Shown here one piece after another: positions 6,327-14,316 of a stretch of DNA of 25,943 nucleotides. Location of the stretch: NCBI GenBank assembly GCA_964526035.1, contig CAZGKE010000036.1, positions 1-25,943 on the forward strand, given 5' to 3'. The first letter of the stretch is position 1; every line of letters begins with the position of its first letter. A model generated the notes under the pieces. It was not told where the DNA came from. It did not search any database and worked only from the letters and a program-made list of their open reading frames with translations. A program made the translations under genes and the position numbers. Source of the DNA: DAOMOD01 sp964526035. GTDB lineage: Bacteria > Pseudomonadota > Gammaproteobacteria > Xanthomonadales > BPKI01.

Positions 6327-8891
6327 ATGTCCGACGCCACAGCCCAGCACACACCCCTGATGCGCCAATACTTCGGCGCCAAGGCCGAGCATCCGGACAT
6401 CCTGCTGTTTTTTCGCATGGGCGACTTCTACGAGCTGTTCTACGACGACGCGCGCCGCGCCGCGAAGCTGCTCGACATCACCCTGACCCAGCGCGGACAG
6501 TCGGCCGGCGCGCCCATCCCCATGGCCGGCGTGCCCTACCACGCGGTGGAGGGCTACCTCGCGAAGCTGGTGCGACAGGGCGAGTCGGTGGCGATCTGCG
6601 AGCAGATAGGCGATCCGGCAGCCGCCAAGGGACTGGTCGAACGCAAGGTGGTGCGCATCGTCACCCCCGGTACGGTCACCGATGAAGCCCTGCTCGACGA
6701 GCGTCGCGACACGCTGCTGCTCGCTGTGGCCAGCCACCGCGAACGCCACGGCCTGGCCTGGGCGGACCTCTCCGGCGGACGTTTCCTGGTCAGCGAGGTG
6801 GAAGGTGACGCCGCCTTGCAGGCCGAGCTGGCGCGCCTGCAGCCGGCCGAAACGCTGTATGCCGACAGCGGCCCGCCGCTCATTGCACTGTCCGCACTGA
6901 GTGGATTGAGGCGGCGCCCGCCCTGGCACTTCGAGGCGGACGCCGCGGCGCGCAATCTGAGCGCATTCTTCGGCACACGCGATCTCTCGGGATTCGGGCT
7001 CGACGGCACCGAGCTGGCGGTGGCGGCGGCCGGCGCGCTGCTCGAATACCTGCAGGAAACTCAGAAGAGCGCCCTGCCCCATCTGGGCGGCCTTGCGCGT
7101 GAGTCGGCCGTCGACAGCATCGCCATGGACGCGGCCACGCGGCGCAACCTGGAGATCGACCAGCATACTTCCGGGCGCCGCGAAAACACCCTGCTCGGCG
7201 TGCTCGACAGCACGGTGTCGCCGATGGGCGGACGCCTGCTGGCGCGCTGGCTGGGCCGCCCGCTGCGCGACCAGGCCACGCTGCGCCAGCGACATCAGGC
7301 GGTGGCCGCACTGATCGACGCGCACCGCTTCGAGGCTTTGCGCGAACTGACGCGGGGCCTCGGTGATCTGGAGCGCATCCTGGCGCGCGTGGCCTTGCGA
7401 TCGGCGCGACCGCGCGACCTGTCCACACTGCGCGACGGACTGCTGCTGGCGCCGTCGATCTGCACTGCCCTGGAAGACCTCGAATCGCCGCGCCTTGCGA
7501 CGCTGACAGAGGCCATTGGCGATCCCTCGGCGCTGTCCGCATGGCTCAGCTCGGCCGTCGTCGAGTCGCCGCCGGTGCTGATGCGCGACGGCGGTGTGAT
7601 CGCCACCGGCTTCGACGCCGAACTGGACGAACTGCGCACGCTCAGCACCTCGGCCGACCGCTTCCTGATCGAACTTGAACAGCGCGAGCGTGAGAGCAGC
7701 GGCATCAGCACGCTCAAGGTCGGCTACAACCGCGTGCACGGCTACTACATCGAGATCGGCAAGAGCCACGCCGACAAGGTGCCGACGCACTACACGCGAC
7801 GGCAGACCACCAAGGGTGCCGAACGCTACATCACCGAGGAACTGAAGGGCTTCGAAGACAAGGTGCTCTCGGCACGCGAGCGTTCGTTGATGCGCGAGCG
7901 GGCGCTGTGGGAAACCTTGCTGGACGATCTCGTCGGCCATCTGCAAACGCTCAAGCCGCTGGCCGCCGCACTGGCCGAGATCGACGTGCTGGCGAGCCTC
8001 GCCGAACGTGCCGAGACCCTGGACTGGCGACGCCCGGAACTGGTCGATGCAGCGCAGATCGACATCCGTCGCGGCCGTCACCCGGTGGTCGAGGCAGTGC
8101 GCGACGAGCCCTTCGAGCCCAACGACCTGAGGCTCGACCCGCAGCGACGCATGCTGGTCATCACCGGGCCCAACATGGGCGGCAAGAGCACCTACATGCG
8201 CCAGACGGCGCTGATCGTGCTGCTCGCCCACATCGGCAGCTTCGTACCCGCCGAAGCCGCCGAGATCGGACCGATCGACCGCATCTTCACCCGCATCGGC
8301 GCCGGCGACGACCTGGCGCGCGGACAGAGCACCTTCATGGTCGAGATGACCGAGACCGCAACCATCCTGCACAACGCCGGGCCGAACAGTCTGGTGCTGA
8401 TGGATGAGGTCGGTCGCGGCACCAGCACCTACGACGGCCTGGCGCTGGCGCAAGCCTGTGCCGTGCACCTTGCCACCGCGAACCGCGCGTTCACCCTGTT
8501 CGCCACCCACTACTTCGAGCTGACGGCGCTCGCCGGCCAGCACGAAGGCGTTGCCAACGTGCATCTCGACGCGGTGGAGCATGGCGAGCGACTGGTGTTC
8601 CTGCACGCGGTCAAGGAAGGCCCGGCCAACCGCAGCTTCGGACTGCAGGTGGCGGCGCTGGCGGGACTGCCGCGCGGCGTGATCGAGCAGGCGCGGCGTT
8701 ATCTGGAGGCGCTGGAAAGGCGCAGCGAAACGGCGCCCCCAGCGCCGCCTGAGTCGGCCATGCCCCAGCTCAGCCTGTTCAGCGGTCCGTCACCGGTGGA
8801 GCGCGAGCTGATGGAAACCGACCCCGATAGCCTGAGCCCGCGCGAGGCGCTGGATCTGCTTTACCGCCTGAAGCGAATGTTCAGCAGCTGA
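6327..8891 (+). CDS. mutS: DNA mismatch repair protein MutS
   Basis: MutS recognises mismatches and small loops and recruits MutL. The 854-residue protein (853 in E. coli) has the mismatch-contact motif FYE at residues 34-36 (RMGDFYELFYDD), the lever and clamp regions, Walker A GPNMGGKST at 614-622, Walker B with signature DEVGRGTSTYDGLALAQA, and a C-terminal tail ending SLSPREALDLLYRLKRMFS like the tetramerisation segment. The ATG at 6327 gives the usual MSDATAQHTPLMRQYF start; an in-frame ATG at 6270 would overlap pncC. No clear Shine-Dalgarno sequence precedes it. Only 40-55 bases separate it from divergent pncC, so their promoters must overlap. It is convergent with folE2; the 67-base gap shows no clear terminator. 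Confidence 0.98.
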   Translation: MSDATAQHTPLMRQYFGAKAEHPDILLFFRMGDFYELFYDDARRAAKLLDITLTQRGQSAGAPIPMAGVPYHAVEGYLAKLVRQGESVAICEQIGDPAAAKGLVERKVVRIVTPGTVTDEALLDERRDTLLLAVASHRERHGLAWADLSGGRFLVSEVEGDAALQAELARLQPAETLYADSGPPLIALSALSGLRRRPPWHFEADAAARNLSAFFGTRDLSGFGLDGTELAVAAAGALLEYLQETQKSALPHLGGLARESAVDSIAMDAATRRNLEIDQHTSGRRENTLLGVLDSTVSPMGGRLLARWLGRPLRDQATLRQRHQAVAALIDAHRFEALRELTRGLGDLERILARVALRSARPRDLSTLRDGLLLAPSICTALEDLESPRLATLTEAIGDPSALSAWLSSAVVESPPVLMRDGGVIATGFDAELDELRTLSTSADRFLIELEQRERESSGISTLKVGYNRVHGYYIEIGKSHADKVPTHYTRRQTTKGAERYITEELKGFEDKVLSARERSLMRERALWETLLDDLVGHLQTLKPLAAALAEIDVLASLAERAETLDWRRPELVDAAQIDIRRGRHPVVEAVRDEPFEPNDLRLDPQRRMLVITGPNMGGKSTYMRQTALIVLLAHIGSFVPAEAAEIGPIDRIFTRIGAGDDLARGQSTFMVEMTETATILHNAGPNSLVLMDEVGRGTSTYDGLALAQACAVHLATANRAFTLFATHYFELTALAGQHEGVANVHLDAVEHGERLVFLHAVKEGPANRSFGLQVAALAGLPRGVIEQARRYLEALERRSETAPPAPPESAMPQLSLFSGPSPVERELMETDPDSLSPREALDLLYRLKRMFSS

Positions 8892-8958
8892 CGACGCACA
8901 CCACCGCCAGAAGCCGCGATGCTCTCAACGGGTCCCGGCCAACGGCTCCCCCGTAGCG

Positions 8959-9915
8959 TCAGTCCCCGGCCCCAGCCACGTAACCACCGGGCACGCCCTT
9001 GACCGCCACCGCAACGGCGTTGTGCGGATGCAGGCTTTCGAAGTGGCTGGCACGCACCCAGAAATCGGCGACCCGCTCCTCGCTGTCGAGCGCGCCCTGC
9101 AGGCGCCTTGCGGCATCCTCGCAGAACATCAGGTTCGCTCCATTGAGGAGGGCGAAGGCCTGTTCGTCCTCGCGCTTCACCGCGGTCTGTACCGGCGTCT
9201 TCAGGGCATCTTCGGCGCGATCGATCACATCGAGGATCGGGAACTCGGCAAACGAAGGAACCAGTCGCGTGCGGATCTCGGCCACGCTGCGCTGACTGTG
9301 TGGCGTGGCGCAGATGCCCTGCTCGCTGCCCAGCCAGGTCATGACCTGCCCGTAGTCGAGGGGAGCGTCGCTGGCGAAGTCCTGGGCAAAGCGCTGCTGG
9401 ATCAGCTGACGCGCCAGGGCCGCCGAGCACGGGCAGGTGCTGGAGTAGGTGACCGCAACGCCGAGCTCGAGTGTCAGCTGCCCCTGATCCATGACGCCGG
9501 TGATGGTCACGGGGTAGGACTTCCAGCCGCTGTTGTCACTCATCAACGCCGGACGCCGCACCAGATAGTCAAAAGAAAGACGGATCATTGCGCGGTCGCT
9601 GAGATCAAGGTGTGAATCAAGAAACGCCTTGAGCAACCGGCGCATCGAACACGGAGTGACCGCATCCTCGCCGAGCATGCGGTCCACAAGCAGATACAGG
9701 CGCGACATGTGGATGCCACGCGCATCGGCGCGGTTCAGGTTGACGAAAGCGTTCACTCGCGCTGCGCACTGCACCATGACGCCGTCGCGGCCGACCAGCC
9801 TCAGTGGCACTTCGATCTCGCCCATGCCGACCCAGCCGAGGCTGCCGGCAACGTGCGGGCGACCTTCAGACGCGACATCCGGCAGGACCCGCAGGGCATT
9901 GTCGATGGGGGACAT
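8959..9915 (-). CDS. folE2: GTP cyclohydrolase FolE2 (type IB)
   Basis: FolE2 makes 7,8-dihydroneopterin triphosphate from GTP, the first step of folate (and queuosine) synthesis, and unlike FolE1 does not strictly need zinc. The 318-residue sequence has the family motifs RGIHMSR (67-73), YSSTCPCSAALARQ (157-170, with the active-site cysteine region C161/C163) and ESLHPHNAVAVA near the end. The ATG at 9915 follows AGGAG with 6 bases of spacing. In several bacteria folE2 is Zur-controlled; I see no clear Zur-type box upstream, only an 8-base palindrome GAATATTC (9936-9943), a GGGGC-tgt-GCCCC hairpin (9944-9956) and the palindrome GCCGTACGGC (9988-9997). It lies 117 bases after the mtaD-ubiG-mupP operon, on the same strand. 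Confidence 0.95.
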   Translation of the reverse strand: MSPIDNALRVLPDVASEGRPHVAGSLGWVGMGEIEVPLRLVGRDGVMVQCAARVNAFVNLNRADARGIHMSRLYLLVDRMLGEDAVTPCSMRRLLKAFLDSHLDLSDRAMIRLSFDYLVRRPALMSDNSGWKSYPVTITGVMDQGQLTLELGVAVTYSSTCPCSAALARQLIQQRFAQDFASDAPLDYGQVMTWLGSEQGICATPHSQRSVAEIRTRLVPSFAEFPILDVIDRAEDALKTPVQTAVKREDEQAFALLNGANLMFCEDAARRLQGALDSEERVADFWVRASHFESLHPHNAVAVAVKGVPGGYVAGAGD

Positions 9916-10032
9916 GGGCGACTCCTGGATGAGTGGAATATTCGGGGCTGTGCCCCAAGGCGCGGTGTACGGCAGCGCACAAGCTAGGCCGTACGGCGTG
10001 CAGGTCGGGTCAACAGTCTATCAGCGTCACCC

Positions 10033-10824
10033 TCACGCCTTCTTGCGCGCAGCGCGCCAGCAGCGCCAGAGCGCGCGCAGCGGCGGCAGCTCATCGCGAC
10101 CGTGCATGGCCATGTGCTCCAGACGCAGCTCGACCAGCGCGTCCTGGATCGCGGCGACCGGATGAAGCGTGGCGACGGGCTCGCGCTTCCCGAGCAGCCG
10201 GATCGCCATGGCGCGTCGGCCACGGAGCAGCGCTTCCCCGCCCTCATCGCCGATCAGCTGATGGCGTGCCAGCCGTTCGCCGGCCATCAGGTCGAGCGGC
10301 AGCCAAAGCCTTCCCAGTCGCAGCTGCGCATTGAGCTCACGGAGACGGCGAACCAGCACATGACGCTGCATCATCGTTACCGGCCACGTGTGCGGCTCGC
10401 TGCCCGTCAGCGCCGCGGCCAAGGCCGATAGCGCTGCGGCCCAGGCCGCGATACCCGCGAACAACTCTCTCTCATCCGCAGCCGATTCGAATCGCTGCAG
10501 GACAACCAACGCCGATCCCAGCGCCGCGAATGGGGCCATGGGCTGACAGGCGGCCAGGGCCACCGTCAGCGGATGGCGTGCGCCACCACGTTGGGTTCTC
10601 GCCAGCTCGTCCTGCCACCAGGCCAATTTGGCCGCCGCCACCGTCGGCTCGGCGATGCGCAGCGCCGCTTCCTCCAGTAGCGCGGTCAGCGCCGAGTACT
10701 GGAAAAAGGTGTCGCGCAATCGGGCCGGCAAGAAATTGCCCGCAAACCGTCCTTCCGGCTCGGCGGCGAGCCAACTTGCGACCAGTTCGGCGCTCGCCTC
10801 ATTCACCGGGCGGGCATGCTCCAT
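10033..10824 (-). CDS. Squalene/phytoene synthase-like protein lacking the catalytic Asp motifs
   Basis: The 263-residue, all-helical, Ala/Leu/Arg-rich protein resembles the squalene/phytoene synthase fold (NDUFAF6-like branch): KLAWWQDELARTQRGGARHP (66-85) matches the RxAWWREEL region, and LRELNAQLRLGRLWLP (161-176) matches the segment where true synthases carry NxxRDxxED before GRxYLP. Neither DxxxD diphosphate/Mg-binding motif is present, so synthase activity is doubtful. Its role is unknown; related mitochondrial proteins assist respiratory complex I assembly. It is the last gene of the mtaD-ubiG-mupP operon. The ATG at 10824 overlaps mupP by 22 bases; a GTG at 10806 would give a GTGA overlap with the mupP stop and is an equally good start. 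Confidence 0.8.
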   Translation of the reverse strand: MEHARPVNEASAELVASWLAAEPEGRFAGNFLPARLRDTFFQYSALTALLEEAALRIAEPTVAAAKLAWWQDELARTQRGGARHPLTVALAACQPMAPFAALGSALVVLQRFESAADERELFAGIAAWAAALSALAAALTGSEPHTWPVTMMQRHVLVRRLRELNAQLRLGRLWLPLDLMAGERLARHQLIGDEGGEALLRGRRAMAIRLLGKREPVATLHPVAAIQDALVELRLEHMAMHGRDELPPLRALWRCWRAARKKA

Positions 10825-11474
10825 TCGAAGTCGAGCAGTGCAGACGGTGAATCGAGAACAAGATCAGCTCCCCACAGGGCGGTTTCTGCAGGCGGGGGCA
10901 CGTAGCCCCAGGCGGCCACCGCCGTGCGGCAGCCCGCGGCCCGGCCGGCCTGCACGTCGCGCAGATCGTCGCCAATGAACACGGTTCCGGCCACGTCGGC
11001 CGCCAGCGCCCGGCAGGCGACATGTACGGGCTCGGGATCCGGTTTGCGCTGCGGCAGCGTGTCGCCGGAAATCATGACGCCGCAGCGCGGCTCGAGTCCG
11101 GTTGCGACCAGCAGAGCGCTGCTCAACCAGCCTGGCTTGTTGGTGACGATGCCCCAGGGCACGCCGAGCGATTCGATGTGCGCGAGCAGTTCGCTCATGC
11201 CGGGAAACAACGCGGAATGCACGTAGATGGCCGCGTGGTAGCGCTCGAGAAACTCCGGAAGCAGGGCGAGTCGCGCAGACTCGTCGAGCTGCGGAAACGC
11301 ACTGGCCAACATGGCGCGCCCGCCGCGCGAGACGCACGGCCGAAAATCCGCCAGCGGCATCGGCTCGACTCCACGCTCGGCACGCAGGGCATTGGCCACG
11401 GCGTGCATGTCCGGAGCGCTGTCGACCAGCGTACCGTCCAGATCGAAGAGCACTGCGGAGAGCTGGCGATTCAC
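10803..11474 (-). CDS. mupP: HAD phosphatase, probably MupP (N-acetylmuramic acid 6-phosphate phosphatase); annotated elsewhere as Gph
   Basis: This is a HAD-superfamily hydrolase of 223 residues: motif I DLDGTLVDS (11-19), the Thr of motif II in IVTNKPGW, Lys of motif III in QRKPDPEPV, and motif IV FIGDDLRDVQAG, with an alpha-helical cap between motifs I and II. Such proteins are usually annotated phosphoglycolate phosphatase. The neighbourhood mtaD-ubiG-HAD matches Pseudomonas aeruginosa PA3170-PA3172, where the HAD gene is mupP, which dephosphorylates MurNAc-6-phosphate in the MupP-AmgK-MurU peptidoglycan recycling route. MupP is therefore the better guess, from synteny only. Its ATG overlaps the ubiG stop (ATGA), indicating translational coupling. 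Confidence 0.85.
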   Translation of the reverse strand: MNRQLSAVLFDLDGTLVDSAPDMHAVANALRAERGVEPMPLADFRPCVSRGGRAMLASAFPQLDESARLALLPEFLERYHAAIYVHSALFPGMSELLAHIESLGVPWGIVTNKPGWLSSALLVATGLEPRCGVMISGDTLPQRKPDPEPVHVACRALAADVAGTVFIGDDLRDVQAGRAAGCRTAVAAWGYVPPPAETALWGADLVLDSPSALLDFEWSMPAR

Positions 11475-12181
11475 TGCGGCTTCCGCGCCGCCGCCAGGTA
11501 GTTCACCGCCACATCGCGCTGCAGCGAGGCGCGACGCAGCAGCGGGTCGTAGCGGAGGCCACTGATGTCTTCAAGATCCATTTCGGCAGCGCGCAGCCAG
11601 CGGCCCATTTCGGCGGGACGTATGAAACGCGCGTACTGGTGGGTGCCGCGCGGCAGCAAACCAAGCAGGTACTCGGCACCGACCACGGCCAGCGCAAAGG
11701 CCTTGGGCGTACGGTTCAATGTGGACAGAAACAATCGCCCGCCTGGCTTCAACAGCCGCGCGCAGGCACCGATGATCGCCGCCGGATCGGGAACGTGTTC
11801 GAGCATTTCCATGCAGGTCACCACGTCGAAGCTCGCCGGCTCGGCTGCGGCAAGATCCTCGACGCTGACAAGCCGATAGTCGACGGCAAGTCCGGACTCA
11901 TGCAGGTGCAGCTTTGCCACGCCCAGTACATCTTCTCCGAGATCGATTCCGATCACGTCGGCTCCGCGTGCGGCCATGGCCTCGCTGAGCAAGCCGCCGC
12001 CGCAGCCGACATCGCACACTCGCGCGCCATCGAGCGCCTGGCGCACGGCGACATAGTCGAGGCGTACCGGATTCAGGTCATGCAGCGGGCGCGAGGGACC
12101 CTGCGGATCCCACCAGCTGTGCGACAGCTCGGCGAACTTGGCCAGCTCGCGCGGATCGGCGTTGGCCGGCGCAGTACTCAT
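11471..12181 (-). CDS. ubiG: Ubiquinone biosynthesis O-methyltransferase UbiG
   Basis: UbiG carries out both SAM-dependent O-methylations of ubiquinone synthesis. The 236-residue protein has the UbiG N-terminal signature FAELSHSWWDPQGPSRPLHD with LNPVRLDYV, SAM motif I DVGCGGGLLSEAMA (57-70), acidic IGIDLGED after motif I, and VTCMEMLEHVPDP. The length matches E. coli UbiG (240). Its ATG overlaps the mtaD stop, and its own stop overlaps the mupP start. The link with MtaD is sensible, since both act around SAM: UbiG releases S-adenosylhomocysteine, one of the substrates of MtaD. Confidence 0.96.
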   Translation of the reverse strand: MSTAPANADPRELAKFAELSHSWWDPQGPSRPLHDLNPVRLDYVAVRQALDGARVCDVGCGGGLLSEAMAARGADVIGIDLGEDVLGVAKLHLHESGLAVDYRLVSVEDLAAAEPASFDVVTCMEMLEHVPDPAAIIGACARLLKPGGRLFLSTLNRTPKAFALAVVGAEYLLGLLPRGTHQYARFIRPAEMGRWLRAAEMDLEDISGLRYDPLLRRASLQRDVAVNYLAAARKPQ

Positions 12182-13512
12182 CCGGCCACTTCAAGCATGC
12201 GCCCGCGCCAGCGCTGCGCCTTTGTCACGATGCCCTCAAGGTCCATGCCCACCAGGGCACCGTCGCGCAGCTTGTGCGCACCGCGGATCCAGACGTCGCT
12301 GACCTGGCGCCGGCTGACGGCATAGACCAGGTGGGAGAGTGGATTGAACACCGGCTGCGTCTCGATTGCATCCAGACGCACCGCCGTCAGGTCCGCTTGC
12401 TTGCCGGGCTCGATGGAGCCGATGCGATCCTCCCAGCCGAGCGCCCTGGCGCCGTTCAGCGTAGCCATGCGCAGCGTGGTGGCGGCGTCCAGCGCGCTGG
12501 CGTCGCGCGCCACGGCCTTGCCGAGCAGCGCGGCGGTTCGCATCTCGCCGAACATGTCGAGATCGTTGTTGCTGGCGCAGCCATCGGTGCCAATCGCGAC
12601 ATTGACCCCGGCCGCCACCAGCGCGGCCGCCGGGCAAAAGCCGCTTGCCAGCTTGAGGTTCGATTCGGCGCAATGCACCACCGACACTCCAGCGCGCGCG
12701 CACTGCGCGATCTCGGCCTCGCCGAGCTGGGTCATGTGCACGGCAATCAGACGCTGGTCGAGCAGGCCGAAGCCATCCAGGCGCGCCAGCGGATGGGTCC
12801 CATGGTTCTGCTGCGAATGCTCGAGGTCGTGCGTCGTCTCCAGCAGATGCAGGTGCACCTTGAGATCGAGCTGGTCGGAAAGCAGCTTGATGCGCCGAAA
12901 GCCGGCATCGCCGACGGTATACGGCGCGTGCGGCGCAATGCAGATGCCGATCAGCTCGTCGCCTTTGTAGTCGTCGTGGACCGCTACGCCCTTGTCGAAA
13001 TACTGGTCGCTGGACGACGCCCAGGCACTCGGGAAATCGATGACCGGCAGGCCCACCATGGCGCGAAAACCGAAACGCCGATAGGTGGCCGCGAGCACGT
13101 CGGGGAAGAAGTAGTTCTCGTTGCAACAGGTGGTGCCGCCGCGCAGCATCTCGGCAATCGCCAGTTCGGCACCATCGGCGACGAACTCCGGACCCATCAC
13201 CCTGGCCTCGGCGGGCCAGATGTGTTTCTCGAGCCAGGTCATCAGCGGCAGATCGTCGGCCAGCCCGCGCATCAAGGTCATCGGATTGTGTACATGGGCG
13301 TTGATCAGCCCAGGAATCAGGGCATGCTCGCCGAGGTGCAGCGAATTTGCAGCTCGATAGGCGAGCGCTGCGTCGGCGGCGGGCAGCAGCGCCACGATGC
13401 GGCCGTCGCGCACGGCGACGGCGTGGTCGTTGAGCACCTGTCCGTGCGGTACCACCGGGATCACCCAACGGGCGCTGATCAGCAGGTCGACCTGTTCGGG
13501 CTGTTCGCTCAA
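12178..13512 (-). CDS. mtaD: 5-methylthioadenosine/S-adenosylhomocysteine deaminase (TRZ/ATZ amidohydrolase family)
   Basis: This metal-dependent amidohydrolase of 444 residues probably deaminates 5'-methylthioadenosine and/or S-adenosylhomocysteine to the inosine forms. Metal ligands are visible: HxH at residues 73 and 75 (NAHVHN), His in HLHLLET, HMTQLGE with the downstream VVHCAESNLKLASGF, and Asp in GTDGCASNNDLDM. The HAPYT motif is also present. The ORF begins with TTG at 13512; GGAAGG lies 8 bases upstream. A -10-like TAGAAT is at 13547-13552 on the minus strand with a weak -35. It is the first gene of the mtaD-ubiG-mupP operon, the same order as Pseudomonas PA3170-3172. Substrate assignment is from family and context. 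Confidence 0.9.
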   Translation of the reverse strand: MSEQPEQVDLLISARWVIPVVPHGQVLNDHAVAVRDGRIVALLPAADAALAYRAANSLHLGEHALIPGLINAHVHNPMTLMRGLADDLPLMTWLEKHIWPAEARVMGPEFVADGAELAIAEMLRGGTTCCNENYFFPDVLAATYRRFGFRAMVGLPVIDFPSAWASSSDQYFDKGVAVHDDYKGDELIGICIAPHAPYTVGDAGFRRIKLLSDQLDLKVHLHLLETTHDLEHSQQNHGTHPLARLDGFGLLDQRLIAVHMTQLGEAEIAQCARAGVSVVHCAESNLKLASGFCPAAALVAAGVNVAIGTDGCASNNDLDMFGEMRTAALLGKAVARDASALDAATTLRMATLNGARALGWEDRIGSIEPGKQADLTAVRLDAIETQPVFNPLSHLVYAVSRRQVSDVWIRGAHKLRDGALVGMDLEGIVTKAQRWRGRMLEVAG

Positions 13513-13630
13513 CTCGCGCGCCTTCCATCAGGAACTGAAGGCGGCGATTCTAGAGCATCGCCGGTGAACGGCGGAAACACGGGCAGTGCCAGGAACGGCT
13601 GCCGGTTCGTACTCGGCATCTCGATCGCGG

Positions 13631-14197
13631 TCACTTCACTCGCGAGACGTACTCTCCGGTACGCGTATCGACCTTCACCATTTCCCCTTGGTTTACGAAC
13701 AGCGGCACGCGCACCACCGCCCCGGTTTCGAGGGTGGCCGGCTTGCCGCCGCCGCCCGAGGTATCGCCACGCACGCCGGGGTCGGTTTCGGTGATCTGCA
13801 GTTCGACGAAGTTGGGCGGCATCACCGACAGCGGGGTGCCGTTCCACAGGGTCACCACACACATCTCTTCGCCCTTCAGCCACTGAGAGGCATCGCCCAT
13901 CGCGGTCTTGTCGGCCTGGTGCTGTTCGAAGTTGTCCGGCTGCATGAAGTGAAAGAACTCGCCGTCTCCGTACAGGTACTGCATGTCGGTGTCCATGACG
14001 TCGGCGCCCTCCACGGTGTCCGTGGACTTGAGCGTCTTTTCGGTCACGCGGCCGTTCTTCAGATTGCGGATCTTGACCCGGGTGAAGGCCTGGCCCTTGC
14101 CGGGCTTGATGAAGTCGCAGTCGACGATGGTGTAGGGATCACCGTCGACCAGAATCTTCAGACCGTTCTTGACGTCATTGAGGCCGTAAGTCGCCAT
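13631..14197 (-). CDS. efp: Translation elongation factor P
   Basis: EF-P relieves ribosome stalling at polyproline stretches. The 188-residue protein (188 in E. coli) begins MATYGLNDVKNGLKI, carries the modified lysine in KPGKGQA as K34, and ends GEYVSRVK, with GDTSGGGGKPATLETGA in the third domain. K34 is the type modified by beta-lysine through EpmA and EpmB. The divergently placed epmB supports this. The ATG at 14197 follows GGAG with 9 bases of spacing; the longer in-frame extension has no family support. The 118 bases between efp and mtaD show no gene. Confidence 0.98.
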   Translation of the reverse strand: MATYGLNDVKNGLKILVDGDPYTIVDCDFIKPGKGQAFTRVKIRNLKNGRVTEKTLKSTDTVEGADVMDTDMQYLYGDGEFFHFMQPDNFEQHQADKTAMGDASQWLKGEEMCVVTLWNGTPLSVMPPNFVELQITETDPGVRGDTSGGGGKPATLETGAVVRVPLFVNQGEMVKVDTRTGEYVSRVK

Positions 14198-14289
14198 GAA
14201 ACTGTACTCCGCGATAAGCAATCGCCCGCGCCCGCCGCACCCGACGGAGTAGAATGCGCGACCGCATTTGCGTCTATGGATCAATAAGA

Positions 14290-14304
14290 CCGGCTGCCAG
14301 CCGG
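14290..14304. promoter_or_regulatory. 15-base palindrome in the efp-epmB divergent region
   Basis: CCGGCTG and CAGCCGG are perfect inverted 7-mers around a single base. The palindrome ends 12 bases before the epmB start, and on the minus strand lies between a CTGACC and a TTATTG sequence. It could be an operator or a small mRNA hairpin over the epmB ribosome binding region; no bound factor is known to me. Confidence 0.25.
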
Positions 14305-14316
14305 GGTCAGCCCGAC

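Noticed and set aside
6216..8606. 796-residue open frame on the minus strand
   Set aside because: It is antisense to mutS, which has full family motifs. Long antisense frames are common in GC-rich DNA, and the translation resembles no family.
12274..13794. 506-residue open frame on the plus strand across mtaD and efp
   Set aside because: It is a shadow of two well-supported genes on the other strand, and its composition is unlike a folded protein.
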